Assembly (NCBI GenBank): GCA_016186945.1
Contig: JACPKR010000022.1
Coordinates: 1 to 64,000 of the forward strand
Direction: 5' to 3'
DNA: 64,000 bases
DNA from: Deltaproteobacteria bacterium
GTDB lineage: Bacteria; Bdellovibrionota_B; Oligoflexia; Oligoflexales; Bog-1112
The notes below the pieces were generated by a model. The model was not told where the DNA came from, searched no databases, and was given only the letters and a program-made list of their open reading frames with translations. Each line of letters opens with the position of its first letter. Positions within the stretch are counted from its first letter, which is position 1. Position numbers and translations under genes: made by a program. This document shows, one piece after another, positions 38,791 to 48,819 of this stretch.

Positions 38791-40712
38791 AAATAGTAGG
38801 AACCATTCAAGAGATAGTGTTCGAATCGCTCGCTTTTTTCAAAGGCGAGCTGAACTTGATATCGTTCCCAAAACGTATATCCATATTTCAACTGGCCTAG
38901 AAATCTTCTTTTTGGTTTTGTCTTTTCAAAAGGATCGAAAAGAACCTCGTAGGATCCTATCAAATGATCTTTTGATGAAAGTAAGCGGGTCCATAACCCG
39001 AATTGAGGACCTAAACCTAGACGGGTGTGAAGCCTTTTTGTTTCATCGCTTTGGTACAAGTCGGTTTTTGCAACGCCCAGGGCGTAGAGTGTAGGCTTCA
39101 AACGGTGGTGATTGGCTTGGACGGCTAAACCTGTACCCATTCCCAACCGCAGCCCATAGCAATGCTCACACTGCGCGTCGTTGAAATCATGCAAGCCAAG
39201 CTCGATTCTCCACGATTGTTTTTTATCCAGTGGATTAAGAGGTTGAATATTAAACACGTCGAACAGGGTTAAGCGATGCAGGCGAAGACTTTTATTGTCC
39301 GTGTAATAACGGAAGGCGACATCGAACATGTCGAGGGTTGAGAAAAAATGGCCCCTTTCGGAATCGTCCCATTCATGAAAGGCTCCACGAAACCGGAAAT
39401 CCATAAAAGGTGCTGAGATCATGCCCCCCGAATTTCGGTAACCCAATCCTAGTGTGAACTTAGTTCCCGGATGCCCTTCATGGGGAAATTCGTCCACATT
39501 TGGTTCGATTGCTTCTTCGACGCTAGCTAAAGGAATGCGGCTTCGTGCCAGAAGATACTTTTTCTTTGCCTCATATTCCGGACCTTTTCCGTTGAGAATC
39601 TCTTTCGGGTACAGATAGTCGAATTGAATAAGGGCAAGGTCTAAAAGTTTAGCCTGATCCGAATGCCCATGTGTAGCAGGAAAAGCAGGAGCTTGTGAAA
39701 GATCAAGAGCGAGATAGGAACGCTTAAGCTTCTCATCCAGCTTTTCGTAATGTTCCCACAACCGTGAACGAACCGATGGACGATAAACGATGGAATTTAC
39801 AAATCCAGGCCTGCTTTGAACCGCACGCACGGTATCGATCGGGATGACATAGGCAGGCAGTCGATCAAGAAAGTTAAAATCTTCACTGATCGCGTCCAGA
39901 AGTGCCAAAAGAAAGTACGAGCAGTTTTTGGTGATGTAGTAATAGTTGAATTGGGCCCGATCCAGCTCCCAAACGAGATCGAGTAGTTTAGAGATTTCAT
40001 CCTCTGTCAATGCAAGTTTGTAGTTCCACAAGTCCCGCGACTCATAATCGTTGTATTCGCGAATTTTATAATAGTAAGGGAGAGCACTGAAATTTCCCTT
40101 AAATCCGCCAAAAAGGCCTTTCCAGGCATAGACCAACGCATTGTTTGAATCGGGATTGGCAGCGAAATTCACACTGTAATCCAGTAAGTCGTTGTTGCCG
40201 TTGATCCCTTGTTTTTGTTTTCCCAAACGAAGAAAGGTGTGCCCGAAAGACGACGCCGGGGCCTTTAAATGATAAGAGGCAAAGACTAGCCACACACTTT
40301 TTGGCTCAACCATTTCGAGGTATTTTTGGTAGCCCTCACACCGAATGTCTGACAATAGACTCTTGGGAATTTGAAGCCTTGAAATCAACCATTTTGAACG
40401 AGCCGGGAAGCGGCATAGAAAATGTTTGTCACCCCCCGTCCTTTCAAATAATGCGTCGAGAGAGTCGAGAAGTTCCTGGTGGGGATCGCTAGCCCCTTTT
40501 GCGCTGACAAAAAAGTCCTCGTTTACAACAAGAGAGCCTTGCCCATCTTCGATGTACAAAAAGCGGTTCCACTGTTTCGTTTTATGAAGTTGAAGATCCA
40601 GTGCGATTGACCGAAAGCGTGTCAAGGCGTCTGAGTATAGCTCCCCGAACAAGTTCACATTGTATAGAACAATGCCCAGCACGAACAAAAGAATGTGTAG
40701 TTTTTGTCTCAT
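38787..40712 (-). CDS. DUF4105 (Lnb-like N-terminal) protein with beta-rich C-terminal domain
   Basis: WLVFASYHLKAPASSFGHTFLRLGK..LLDYSVNFAAN..YYITKNCSYFLLALLDAI; start set at MRQKLHILLF. Confidence 0.8.
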   Translation of the reverse strand: MRQKLHILLFVLGIVLYNVNLFGELYSDALTRFRSIALDLQLHKTKQWNRFLYIEDGQGSLVVNEDFFVSAKGASDPHQELLDSLDALFERTGGDKHFLCRFPARSKWLISRLQIPKSLLSDIRCEGYQKYLEMVEPKSVWLVFASYHLKAPASSFGHTFLRLGKQKQGINGNNDLLDYSVNFAANPDSNNALVYAWKGLFGGFKGNFSALPYYYKIREYNDYESRDLWNYKLALTEDEISKLLDLVWELDRAQFNYYYITKNCSYFLLALLDAISEDFNFLDRLPAYVIPIDTVRAVQSRPGFVNSIVYRPSVRSRLWEHYEKLDEKLKRSYLALDLSQAPAFPATHGHSDQAKLLDLALIQFDYLYPKEILNGKGPEYEAKKKYLLARSRIPLASVEEAIEPNVDEFPHEGHPGTKFTLGLGYRNSGGMISAPFMDFRFRGAFHEWDDSERGHFFSTLDMFDVAFRYYTDNKSLRLHRLTLFDVFNIQPLNPLDKKQSWRIELGLHDFNDAQCEHCYGLRLGMGTGLAVQANHHRLKPTLYALGVAKTDLYQSDETKRLHTRLGLGPQFGLWTRLLSSKDHLIGSYEVLFDPFEKTKPKRRFLGQLKYGYTFWERYQVQLAFEKSERFEHYLLNGSYYF

Positions 40713-40808
40713 GGGTCGGGAACGTAACACAGAGGGGGGAATTTGCAAAAGCAGGGATCGTTGCTACGCTCCTTGCTAAACGGGCCTCCGCGCTCTTTGG
40801 GGGAAAGT

Positions 40809-41282
40809 CTAGCCAAAAATCTGGCAGGAGTCTTTCAGACCGGGTTGAGACTTAACTGTGTTATAAATAACTTCCGTACTTGCTCCAGGCGTTTCGCTGT
40901 TGTTAAGGATCGTTTCGAAGTTTGTTTTCAGCCAAGTGTCAAGCTGGGCCTGTTTTTCTACACCGCAGCCCATCATTTGGCCTAAGCCAACAAGGCTTTC
41001 ACCGCTTCCTTTTGCAATGTCAGCCAAAATCTGTTGCTTATTCACATCGACATAGGGCAGCAAAGCCACTTTTGCTTCCAAATCCCGACAATTTGATGTT
41101 CCTGAAGTGATGCCAAACAGTTGACTGTAGCTTGTTCCATTGGTGGTTGCAGCGAGAACCTGACTTCCTTTTGTGTCGGAACTAAAGACAAGCGATCCCA
41201 ACCCACAACCTGCCATTCCATAGGGTTTACAAAATGCCGCTGTCGATATGAATAGACCTAAAACGATAAAAACGCTTTTCAT
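40809..41282 (-). CDS. DUF3015-family protein
   Basis: YGMAGCGLGSLVFSSDTKGSQVLAATTNGTSYSQLFGITSGTSNC. Confidence 0.85.
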   Translation of the reverse strand: MKSVFIVLGLFISTAAFCKPYGMAGCGLGSLVFSSDTKGSQVLAATTNGTSYSQLFGITSGTSNCRDLEAKVALLPYVDVNKQQILADIAKGSGESLVGLGQMMGCGVEKQAQLDTWLKTNFETILNNSETPGASTEVIYNTVKSQPGLKDSCQIFG

Positions 41283-41305
41283 AGTTGACCTCTTTTTTCA
41301 CGAAA

Positions 41306-41818
41306 TTAAATGTTACAAAGTTTGGAATTGCTGATGGCACCATAAAGGTTATCAACGACATCTTGCTGGTTATCACTAGAAAAGATTTTGCCGTATTGTG
41401 GCTGCAAAACGGCTCCAAGATTCCCTCCTGAGCATCGCCCCAATTCAGCAAGTGCCGTTACGGTATCACCGGATGCCTTTGCTATATCATTTTCCAGGCG
41501 ATGTCGGTTTCCTTGTACGAAATAGTTCAGCTTTTCTTTAAAGCCTTGGGCCATGCTTTGCTGTTCAACACAGTTGGACGTTCCTGATGTAATGCCAAAG
41601 GTCTGACTGCTTCCAATATTATTTGTCGTTGCCGCTACAACCTGAACCATTCCAGGCTTGTCCCCAAAGACGACGGAGCCAAGACCGCACCCTGCTGTGC
41701 CATAACCCTGACCTCCAACTCCGAATTGATCATAAAGCGGCTGTTTCTTTTCCGCCGCCAAACACAGAGACGAAACAGCCAGAGCTCCTAGAGCCACTGT
41801 CACAAAAATGTTTCTCAT
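41306..41818 (-). CDS. DUF3015-family protein (tandem paralogue)
   Basis: YGTAGCGLGSVVFGDKPGMVQVVAATTNNIGSSQTFGITSGTSNC. Confidence 0.85.
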   Translation of the reverse strand: MRNIFVTVALGALAVSSLCLAAEKKQPLYDQFGVGGQGYGTAGCGLGSVVFGDKPGMVQVVAATTNNIGSSQTFGITSGTSNCVEQQSMAQGFKEKLNYFVQGNRHRLENDIAKASGDTVTALAELGRCSGGNLGAVLQPQYGKIFSSDNQQDVVDNLYGAISNSKLCNI

Positions 41819-41908
41819 TCAACACCCTTCCTATCCATTTTTAAATACGTTAAGAATACAATATTAGCGAGTTTTTGATGAAGGTCAAGAATAGACGAAG
41901 GAAATCTT

Positions 41909-42952
41909 TTGCTTGATACCGTTCATTGGCGGGAGCTTCCTCGAAGGGAGCAGAGCCGACGTGTGCTCATCGATCTGCGCAGCCCGAAGGAGTTTGCGCG
42001 AGGTCATGTGCCGGATGCCGTGAATCTTGCCCTGCTTGATGATGATGAGCGGCATGAAGTAGGCAAAACATTCAAGGAAAGGGGCAAAGCAGAGGCGGTA
42101 GCCCTCGGATTGGAGGTTTTTGCGAGAAAAGCACCCCTCTTTCTGACTGCCGTTGAGAATCTGACCAGTCAAGGTGGGGAACTGTTCGTACACTGCTGGC
42201 GAGGGGGGATGCGCTCGCGTCTTGTCGGCATGTGGCTTGCCCGCGCGGGCTTTCGAGTCCGAATCTTAAGGGGTGGCTACAAGAGCTACCGGAGGGAGGT
42301 TCTGACCGCCCTTGACCACTTAGCCCTCCACCCAAAGCTCGTCGTGAACGGCAGAACTGGTAGCGGCAAAACTCACCTTTTGGAAGAACTTTCGAAAGAA
42401 GGCTTGCCCGTCATTGATTGGGAAGGCTTAGCCCACCATCGAGGTTCAGCTTTCGGCGCCCTAGCACAAGAACATGCGCCCCCGACTCAGCAAAATTTTG
42501 AAAACTTACTCGCTGAGCACTATGGGAAAGTCTGTCATCACAAGACGCTTTTGCTTGAACTTGAAAACAATATTGGCCCGGTCAAAGTCCCGTGCAAAAT
42601 AAGGAAGTCCATGGAAAACTCGCCCATGATCTTTGTTTCACGAGATTTCAATGATAGGGTAAACTTGCTTGCTCGGATTTACTGCAAGGACTGGGACTCG
42701 CAGCGAGAAAAGGAGTTTGTGGAAAACGTCGCGCTTTTGAAAAAATTTATTCCGAAGCGGGACATGGAAGCTTTGCAGGAAGCCGTGCGGGAACGAAAGT
42801 TCCCGTACGCCATCGGGCAACTGCTTACGCTGCGCTACGACAAGGCGTATGACAAAAGCCTGGAGCGTTATCGTGGGAATGCAATCGCAAGCTTCAATTT
42901 GTCACGGGAATACAAACAGGCGAAGGATTTTCTACACTCGACTTTGAAATAA
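41909..42952 (+). CDS. selU: tRNA 2-selenouridine synthase (rhodanese + P-loop), SelU/MnmH family; TTG start
   Basis: LIDLRSPKEFARGHVPDAVNLALLDDDERHEVG, HCWRGGMRSRLVGMWLARAGF, VVNGRTGSGKTHLLEEL. Confidence 0.88.
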   Translation: MLDTVHWRELPRREQSRRVLIDLRSPKEFARGHVPDAVNLALLDDDERHEVGKTFKERGKAEAVALGLEVFARKAPLFLTAVENLTSQGGELFVHCWRGGMRSRLVGMWLARAGFRVRILRGGYKSYRREVLTALDHLALHPKLVVNGRTGSGKTHLLEELSKEGLPVIDWEGLAHHRGSAFGALAQEHAPPTQQNFENLLAEHYGKVCHHKTLLLELENNIGPVKVPCKIRKSMENSPMIFVSRDFNDRVNLLARIYCKDWDSQREKEFVENVALLKKFIPKRDMEALQEAVRERKFPYAIGQLLTLRYDKAYDKSLERYRGNAIASFNLSREYKQAKDFLHSTLK

Positions 42953-42964
42953 GGCCACGGCAAT

Positions 42965-43111
42965 GTAATGCGTAAGCCACTTGGGGCAAGGAGGTGGTTT
43001 GGAGGAAACTGCGCAGCTGGTTCCTCCAAGAAAAATCTATGGGGGAGCGACGGTTCCCTCGCCCCCCCAAACCCCCCTCTCCCTTTTTGCCCCACATGCC
43101 TTACGGGTTAC
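42965..43111 (+). mobile_element. Family A full-length element, right end diverged
   Basis: GTAATGCGTAAGCCACTTGGGGCAAGG … TTGCCCCACATGCCTTACGGGTTAC. Confidence 0.85.
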
Positions 43112-43216
43112 GCAAAGTTTGCCTGGGTGGAATTTGCCTGCCAGGCTGTATTGCTAGATCCGTGGGGCAGTGGGACGATAGAAAGTGGAAGAAATTGTCT
43201 TTCAAAGGATGGAATA

Positions 43217-44491
43217 ATGGCGATCGAAGTCAAAGTGCCCGGCGTGGGTGAGTCGGTCCAGGAAGGTATGATTGCTTCTTGGTCAAAAAAAAGTGGCGAA
43301 TGGATCAATACGGATGAGGTCCTTTGCGAACTCGAAACTGATAAGGCAAGCGTGGAGGTCGTTTCCGAAGCCTCGGGGGTCCTGGAACTTCTTGCTGATG
43401 TTGGAAAAGTTGTAAAAGTGGGGCAAGTGATCGCCCGAATCGACGACAAAGCAAAACAAAGCGAGGGGAAAGCAAAAGAAAAGGCCCTCACTGAGGGTGT
43501 AACCCCCCCACCTGTCGCAAAGGAGAGAGCTGAAAAAGCGCCCGAACCGAAAGGGGAAGGAAAGCCTCAGCTTGAGCACGGTCCAGCCGTACGCCGCATT
43601 GTGGCTGAAAGCGGAGTGGACCTCAATAATGTTCCTACAAAGGGAAAAGGTGGACGCGTAACCAAGGCAGATGTTTTGAGTATGGTCCTTCCTTCGGAGA
43701 CCCAAGCATCGGCAGCCCCCTCGAAACGTGAAAGTCCAAAAAAAGAGGAAGCCAAGCCGCAGCCCCCAAAAGCTTCCCCAGCAGGAGAACGTCGGGAAAC
43801 TCGGGAACCCATGTCGATGCTACGTCGAAGGATAGCTGAACGACTTGTGCAGTCTCAGAAAACAGCCGCCATCCTCACAACGTTCAACGAAGTTGACATG
43901 AGCGCCATCCTCGATATGCGGAAAAAATATAAGGATGCGTTTGAAAAACAGCACGGCGTTAAGCTTGGCTTTATGGGCTTCTTCCTGAAGGCCAGCGTTT
44001 TTGCCCTCCAACAATTCCCTCGCGTCAATGCGTTCATCGACGGGGACGATATCGTTTACCACCATTATTGTGATATAGGAGTTGCAGTTTCGACGGAGAA
44101 AGGTCTGATGGTCCCTGTTGTCCGCAATGTCGATAGCATGTCCCTTGCGGAAACTGAGTTGGCGATTGCAGCTCTGGCGGAAAAAGCCAGGAGCAATAAA
44201 ATATCGGTCGATGATTTGTCGGGGGGGACGTTCACAGTGTCAAACGGAGGCGTGTTTGGTTCTCTTCTCTCGACGCCCATTATTAATCCTCCTCAGACGG
44301 CGATCCTTGGCATGCATAAGACGCAACAGCGCCCCGTCGTACGGGAAGATGGAAGTATCGTGGGACGACCTATGATGTACCTTGCTCTGTCTTATGACCA
44401 CCGCTTGGTCGACGGGAAGGAGTGCGTGCAATTTTTAGTGAAGATCAAGGACGCTATTGAAGACCCAAGCCGTCTCTTGTTGGGAGTCTGA
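43217..44491 (+). CDS. sucB: 2-oxoglutarate dehydrogenase E2, dihydrolipoyl succinyltransferase
   Basis: [24 protein letters not shown] lipoyl domain, [12 protein letters not shown] catalytic motif; start trimmed to 43217. Confidence 0.95.
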   Translation: MAIEVKVPGVGESVQEGMIASWSKKSGEWINTDEVLCELETDKASVEVVSEASGVLELLADVGKVVKVGQVIARIDDKAKQSEGKAKEKALTEGVTPPPVAKERAEKAPEPKGEGKPQLEHGPAVRRIVAESGVDLNNVPTKGKGGRVTKADVLSMVLPSETQASAAPSKRESPKKEEAKPQPPKASPAGERRETREPMSMLRRRIAERLVQSQKTAAILTTFNEVDMSAILDMRKKYKDAFEKQHGVKLGFMGFFLKASVFALQQFPRVNAFIDGDDIVYHHYCDIGVAVSTEKGLMVPVVRNVDSMSLAETELAIAALAEKARSNKISVDDLSGGTFTVSNGGVFGSLLSTPIINPPQTAILGMHKTQQRPVVREDGSIVGRPMMYLALSYDHRLVDGKECVQFLVKIKDAIEDPSRLLLGV

Positions 44492-44496
44492 GTGAA

Positions 44497-45900
44497 ATGT
44501 CTGAACTGACAAAATTCGACGTGATTGTGATAGGAGCAGGACCCGGCGGCTATGTCGGAGCTATACGAGCCGCTCAGCTTGGTTTTTCCGTTGCATGCGT
44601 GGAAGATAGAACGTCCCTCGGGGGTACCTGCTTAAATGTCGGTTGCATCCCGAGTAAGGCCATGCTGGAGTCAAGCCATCGTTATCACCAGGTGCAGCAC
44701 GAGTTGGCGGATCACGGGATCGAAGTGGGCAAGGTGTCCCTCGATCTGAAAAAAATGATCAATAGAAAAAATTCTGTCGTCACTGCGATTACGAAGGGGG
44801 TTGAATTCCTCTTTAAGAAAAACAAAATCACCTGGCTGCGAGGTTGGGGGAAAGTTGAGAGCGCTCATAGTGTCTCAGTCCAAAGCCGCAACGGTGAGAA
44901 GAAAACATACGAAGCTAAACATATCATTATCGCGTCAGGAAGTGTGCCGATAGAGCTTCCCTTCGCTCCTTTTGACCATAAGCTGATCGTCGATTCGACG
45001 GACGCGTTGGAATTTTCCCGCGTTCCGGAACATTTGATCGTTGTCGGAGCGGGAGTCATCGGTCTGGAGCTTGGAAGTGTTTGGTCTCGTCTGGGAGCCA
45101 GAGTCACGTTCATTGAGGCGTTACCAAATATACTTGGTAATACAGACAGTGAACTTTCCACAACCATGCTGCGCCTGTTTCAAAAGCAAGGGATCACCTT
45201 CCACATGGAATCCATGCTAAAAAGCGTCGACACGAAGAACAAAGTGATCGCCCGATGCACAGGCAAGGCGGAAGGAACCGAGATTGTCGGGGACAAGATT
45301 CTTATAGCGATTGGGCGTAAGCCTGCCATTTTGGGGCTAGGCTTGGAAAATGTGGGCGTGAAAATGGAGAAAAACGGTTGGCTGACGGTCGATGACCGTT
45401 TTCGAAGTTCCGTCCCTTCTATTTGCGCGATCGGAGATGCCGTTCGGGGACCGATGCTTGCTCACAAAGCAGAGGAGGAGGGCATTGCCGTTGCAGAATT
45501 TTTGGCTGGCAAACACGGCCACGTGAATTACGAAGCTATCCCTAACGTCGTTTATACTTGGCCTGAGATAGCCACAGTCGGACAGAGTGAAGAAGATTTG
45601 AAGAGCAAAGGGATCGCCTATAGGACGGGGAAATTTAATTTCAAGGCAAACGGCCGTGCACGTGCTGTGGGTGCGGTGGATGGGTTTGTTAAAATTCTGG
45701 CAGACGCGCAGACCGATCGTTTGCTGGGTGTTCACATTCTTGGTCCTATGGCATCAGAACTGATTGCTGAAGTTGCGGTAGCGTTTGAATTCGGAGCCAG
45801 TGCCGAAGACGTGGCCCGCTCTGTTCACGCTCATCCGACACTTGCCGAGGTTATCAAGGAAGCTGCGCTTGATGTGGATAAACGCGCTATACATTCGTAG
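44497..45900 (+). CDS. lpdA: Dihydrolipoyl dehydrogenase
   Basis: VIGAGPGGYVGAIRAAQLG, GGTCLNVGCIPSKAML, GDAVRGPMLAHKAEEEG, HAHPTLAEV. Confidence 0.97.
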   Translation: MSELTKFDVIVIGAGPGGYVGAIRAAQLGFSVACVEDRTSLGGTCLNVGCIPSKAMLESSHRYHQVQHELADHGIEVGKVSLDLKKMINRKNSVVTAITKGVEFLFKKNKITWLRGWGKVESAHSVSVQSRNGEKKTYEAKHIIIASGSVPIELPFAPFDHKLIVDSTDALEFSRVPEHLIVVGAGVIGLELGSVWSRLGARVTFIEALPNILGNTDSELSTTMLRLFQKQGITFHMESMLKSVDTKNKVIARCTGKAEGTEIVGDKILIAIGRKPAILGLGLENVGVKMEKNGWLTVDDRFRSSVPSICAIGDAVRGPMLAHKAEEEGIAVAEFLAGKHGHVNYEAIPNVVYTWPEIATVGQSEEDLKSKGIAYRTGKFNFKANGRARAVGAVDGFVKILADAQTDRLLGVHILGPMASELIAEVAVAFEFGASAEDVARSVHAHPTLAEVIKEAALDVDKRAIHS

Positions 45901-45916
45901 TTTATCTTGTGCATGA

Positions 45917-46016
45917 GCAAGGAAGAGGGCTTGAGGGAAAACCGAGAGCGTGGTTTCCCCTCACAGGAGTTCTTGGAGGAACCAGCTGCGCAGTTTCCTC
46001 CAAACCACCTCCTTGC
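45917..46016 (-). mobile_element. Family A inverted dimer between lpdA and sucA
   Basis: GCAAGGAAGAGGGCTTGAGGGAAAACCGAGAGCGTGGTTTCCCCTC … CTTGGAGGAACCAGCTGCGCAGTTTCCTCCAAACCACCTCCTTGC. Confidence 0.8.
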
Positions 46017-46038
46017 GGACAGGGAAGAGGAGAAAAAA

Positions 46039-48813
46039 ATGTTTGATCGGTCTTCTTTCGCATCGGGAGCCAACGCCCGTTTTATCGAAGAGATGTACGA
46101 GGAATTTCGCAAGGGGTCATCAGATCTGGATGATTCTTGGAGAAGGTTTTTCCAAGGATATGAGTTTGCCTTGCAAGGCTTAGCTAACCCCGTTCGGGCG
46201 GGAGAGGATGAAAGGCGAGACAGCGCGAAAGTAGAAGCGTTTATCAATGCCTATCGGCGTCTTGGTCACCTCTCAGCTCATTTAAATCCCTTGGATTCCC
46301 AACCTGAGATTGCTGCCGATATGATGCCGGAATGCCACGGGTTGAAGAACGTGGAACCACATCGAAAGTTTCTTTCCTCAAATTTTGGAAACACCGAGCG
46401 CACCTTCGCCGAAATCTGGGACAAATTGAAGGCAACCTATTGCGGGAAGATTGGACCCGACTTCCGCGACTCGAACGACATAGAAGCAGTCAAATGGTTG
46501 CAGGACATGATGGAGTCGTGCAACAACCAGCCAAGTTACCCCGTTGAAGTCAAGAAAAGGATTCTCCAGAAACTTGCTGAGGCAGAAGGCTTTGAGCAGT
46601 TCCTGCACTCTCGCTATCTGGGGCAGAAACGGTTTTCGCTGGAAGGTTTGGAGACACTCATCCCCCTTATGGATGTACTCGTGGATGAGGCGGCAAACGT
46701 CGGTGTGGCTGAAATTTGCATGGGTATGGCCCACAGAGGGCGGCTCAACCTCCTAGTGAATATTCTTAAAAAATCGTTCGAGCGGATGTTTATCGAATTT
46801 GAAGGCAGTGAGTTTAATCCCTTCGATATAGATGGAGATGTTAAATACCATCTAGGTTTTGCGAATCAGATTGAAACTTTTTCGGGGAAAAAAATTCGCA
46901 TGTACCTGTCTCCCAACCCCAGCCATCTCGAGGCGGTCAATCCGCTGGTGGAAGGGTTTACAAGAGCGCGACAGGAAACCTTAGGAGGCGATGATGCGAT
47001 CATGCCTATCTTGCTTCACGGGGACGCGTCGTTCATCGGTCAGGGAATTGTTGCCGAAGTTCTGAATCTCTCGCAGCTGCCCGCTTACAAAACTGGTGGG
47101 ACTATACACATTATCACCAACAACCAAATAGGCTTTACTACAAACCCCAGAGAAAGCCGCTCATGTGATTATAGTTCAGACATTTGCAAGATCATCCGTG
47201 CTCCCGTCTTCCACGTGAATGCGGACGACCCGGAGGCCGCCATTTGGGTTGCGAAATTAGCCGTCCAATATCGCAAGAAGTTTAAACGCGATGTTGTGAT
47301 CGACCTCGTCGGTTACAGAAGGCGCGGGCATAACGAAACAGATGAGCCGGGCTTCACCCAACCCCTCTTGTACAAAAAAATCGAAGAGCACCCGACGACG
47401 CTTACTCTTTATGGAGAGAAACTGGTTAGGGAAGGGTCCCTAAACAAAGAAGAGATAGACGAACAGCATCACCTTGTGCGTGAAACATTGCAGAAAGCAC
47501 AAACTTCGATCAAAAGCAAAAGCTTCCATCTCCATAAGATCGAAGTGCCCGCGGAATTTAAGCCTGTCTTTTCCTACCGCAAACCTGAGCGACAAGAAGT
47601 CACGCAGGGTACGGCCACGGAAGTGAGGCAGGAACGCTTAATCTCCCTCGGTCAGCGGATTACACAGCACCCGGAATCATTCCACCCCCATCCAAAAGTC
47701 AAACGAGTGTTAGAAAATCGGGAAAAGATGCTGCAAGGTAAGGGAAGCATTGACTGGGCCTTTGCAGAACTTCTTGCCTTTGCTTCCCTTGCGGAGGAAG
47801 GTTTCAATGTAAGACTTACCGGACAAGACTGCCGACGGGGAACGTTCAGCAGCCGCCATGCTGTTTTGCTCGACTACGAGAGCAACGAACCGTTTGAGCT
47901 TCTCAAGCAAATAAAGAACGGAAATGTGGAGATTATCAACAGCCCCCTTTCGGAACAAGGATGTCTCGGCTTTGAATTTGGCTACTCGGTCGCAAATCCC
48001 AATACGCTCGTCTTGTGGGAGGCGCAGTTTGGTGACTTCGCTAATGGAGCGCAGATTGTTGTCGACCAGTTCCTTGTTGCCTCAGAAGCGAAATGGCAAC
48101 AAACCAGCGGGCTTGTCATGCTCCTTCCCCATGGTTACGAAGGTATGGGGCCGGAACATTCCAGCGCCCGTCCGGAACGTTTCCTGCAATGCTGCGGAAA
48201 TTTGAACATTCAAGTGTGCAACGTTAGCACCCCTGCACAACTCTTCCACGTCTTGCGTCGGCAAATGCTGCGTCAATTCCGCAAGCCCTTGGTTCTCATG
48301 ACGCCGAAAAGTTTGTTGCGCCATCCTAAAGTTCAGTCGCCCATGCAAGAGTTCACTGGCCCCTCCTTCCAGGAAGTGATAGACGATCCAGGAGCAGGTG
48401 AAAGGGAAAAGGCGGCTCGCTTGATCATGTGTACAGGTAAGATTTATTACGAACTTGCTGAGCTGCGAGATTCCCGCAACGATCTTGAATGGGTGCCGAT
48501 CCTTCGGCTTGAGCAGCTCTATCCTTTCCCTTACGAGCGACTGGAAGAAGTACGGGCGCAGTATTCCAATATTCGCGAGCTTGTTTGGGTGCAGGAGGAG
48601 CCGGAAAATATGGGAGCCTGGACCTTCGTCCAACATCGTATCCCCCGCATTTTTGGGGGAAATGTGAAAGTTTCCTACAAGGGAAGAAAGAACTCAGGCT
48701 CAACTGCGGAAGGCTCAGCCAAAGCCCATCAGGTGGAACAAAAACGAATTCTGGATGAAGCCTTTGCTTTGGTTTGTGCCTGGGAGCCGAAGTTGGTGGT
48801 GAAAAAGAGTTGA
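46039..48813 (+). CDS. sucA: 2-oxoglutarate dehydrogenase E1
   Basis: AEICMGMAHRGRLNLLVNIL, HGDASFIGQGIVAE, NNQIGFTTNPRESRS, GYRRRGHNETDEP; start trimmed out of family A repeat. Confidence 0.96.
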   Translation: MFDRSSFASGANARFIEEMYEEFRKGSSDLDDSWRRFFQGYEFALQGLANPVRAGEDERRDSAKVEAFINAYRRLGHLSAHLNPLDSQPEIAADMMPECHGLKNVEPHRKFLSSNFGNTERTFAEIWDKLKATYCGKIGPDFRDSNDIEAVKWLQDMMESCNNQPSYPVEVKKRILQKLAEAEGFEQFLHSRYLGQKRFSLEGLETLIPLMDVLVDEAANVGVAEICMGMAHRGRLNLLVNILKKSFERMFIEFEGSEFNPFDIDGDVKYHLGFANQIETFSGKKIRMYLSPNPSHLEAVNPLVEGFTRARQETLGGDDAIMPILLHGDASFIGQGIVAEVLNLSQLPAYKTGGTIHIITNNQIGFTTNPRESRSCDYSSDICKIIRAPVFHVNADDPEAAIWVAKLAVQYRKKFKRDVVIDLVGYRRRGHNETDEPGFTQPLLYKKIEEHPTTLTLYGEKLVREGSLNKEEIDEQHHLVRETLQKAQTSIKSKSFHLHKIEVPAEFKPVFSYRKPERQEVTQGTATEVRQERLISLGQRITQHPESFHPHPKVKRVLENREKMLQGKGSIDWAFAELLAFASLAEEGFNVRLTGQDCRRGTFSSRHAVLLDYESNEPFELLKQIKNGNVEIINSPLSEQGCLGFEFGYSVANPNTLVLWEAQFGDFANGAQIVVDQFLVASEAKWQQTSGLVMLLPHGYEGMGPEHSSARPERFLQCCGNLNIQVCNVSTPAQLFHVLRRQMLRQFRKPLVLMTPKSLLRHPKVQSPMQEFTGPSFQEVIDDPGAGEREKAARLIMCTGKIYYELAELRDSRNDLEWVPILRLEQLYPFPYERLEEVRAQYSNIRELVWVQEEPENMGAWTFVQHRIPRIFGGNVKVSYKGRKNSGSTAEGSAKAHQVEQKRILDEAFALVCAWEPKLVVKKS

Positions 48814-48819
48814 TGAACG

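Noticed and set aside
41909-42952. SelU as evidence of a selenium system in this locus
   Set aside because: No selD, selA/B or selC seen in the window; the gene alone does not establish selenium use here.
42968-43216. N-terminal extension of SucB ([22 protein letters not shown]…)
   Set aside because: It is translated family A repeat; the lipoyl domain starts at the ATG at 43217. The same applies to N-terminal extensions in the ORF track for HutI, Kup, SucA and Ggt.
46378-48636. Several antisense ORFs within sucA
   Set aside because: Shadow ORFs opposite strongly conserved E1 motifs; no independent evidence.
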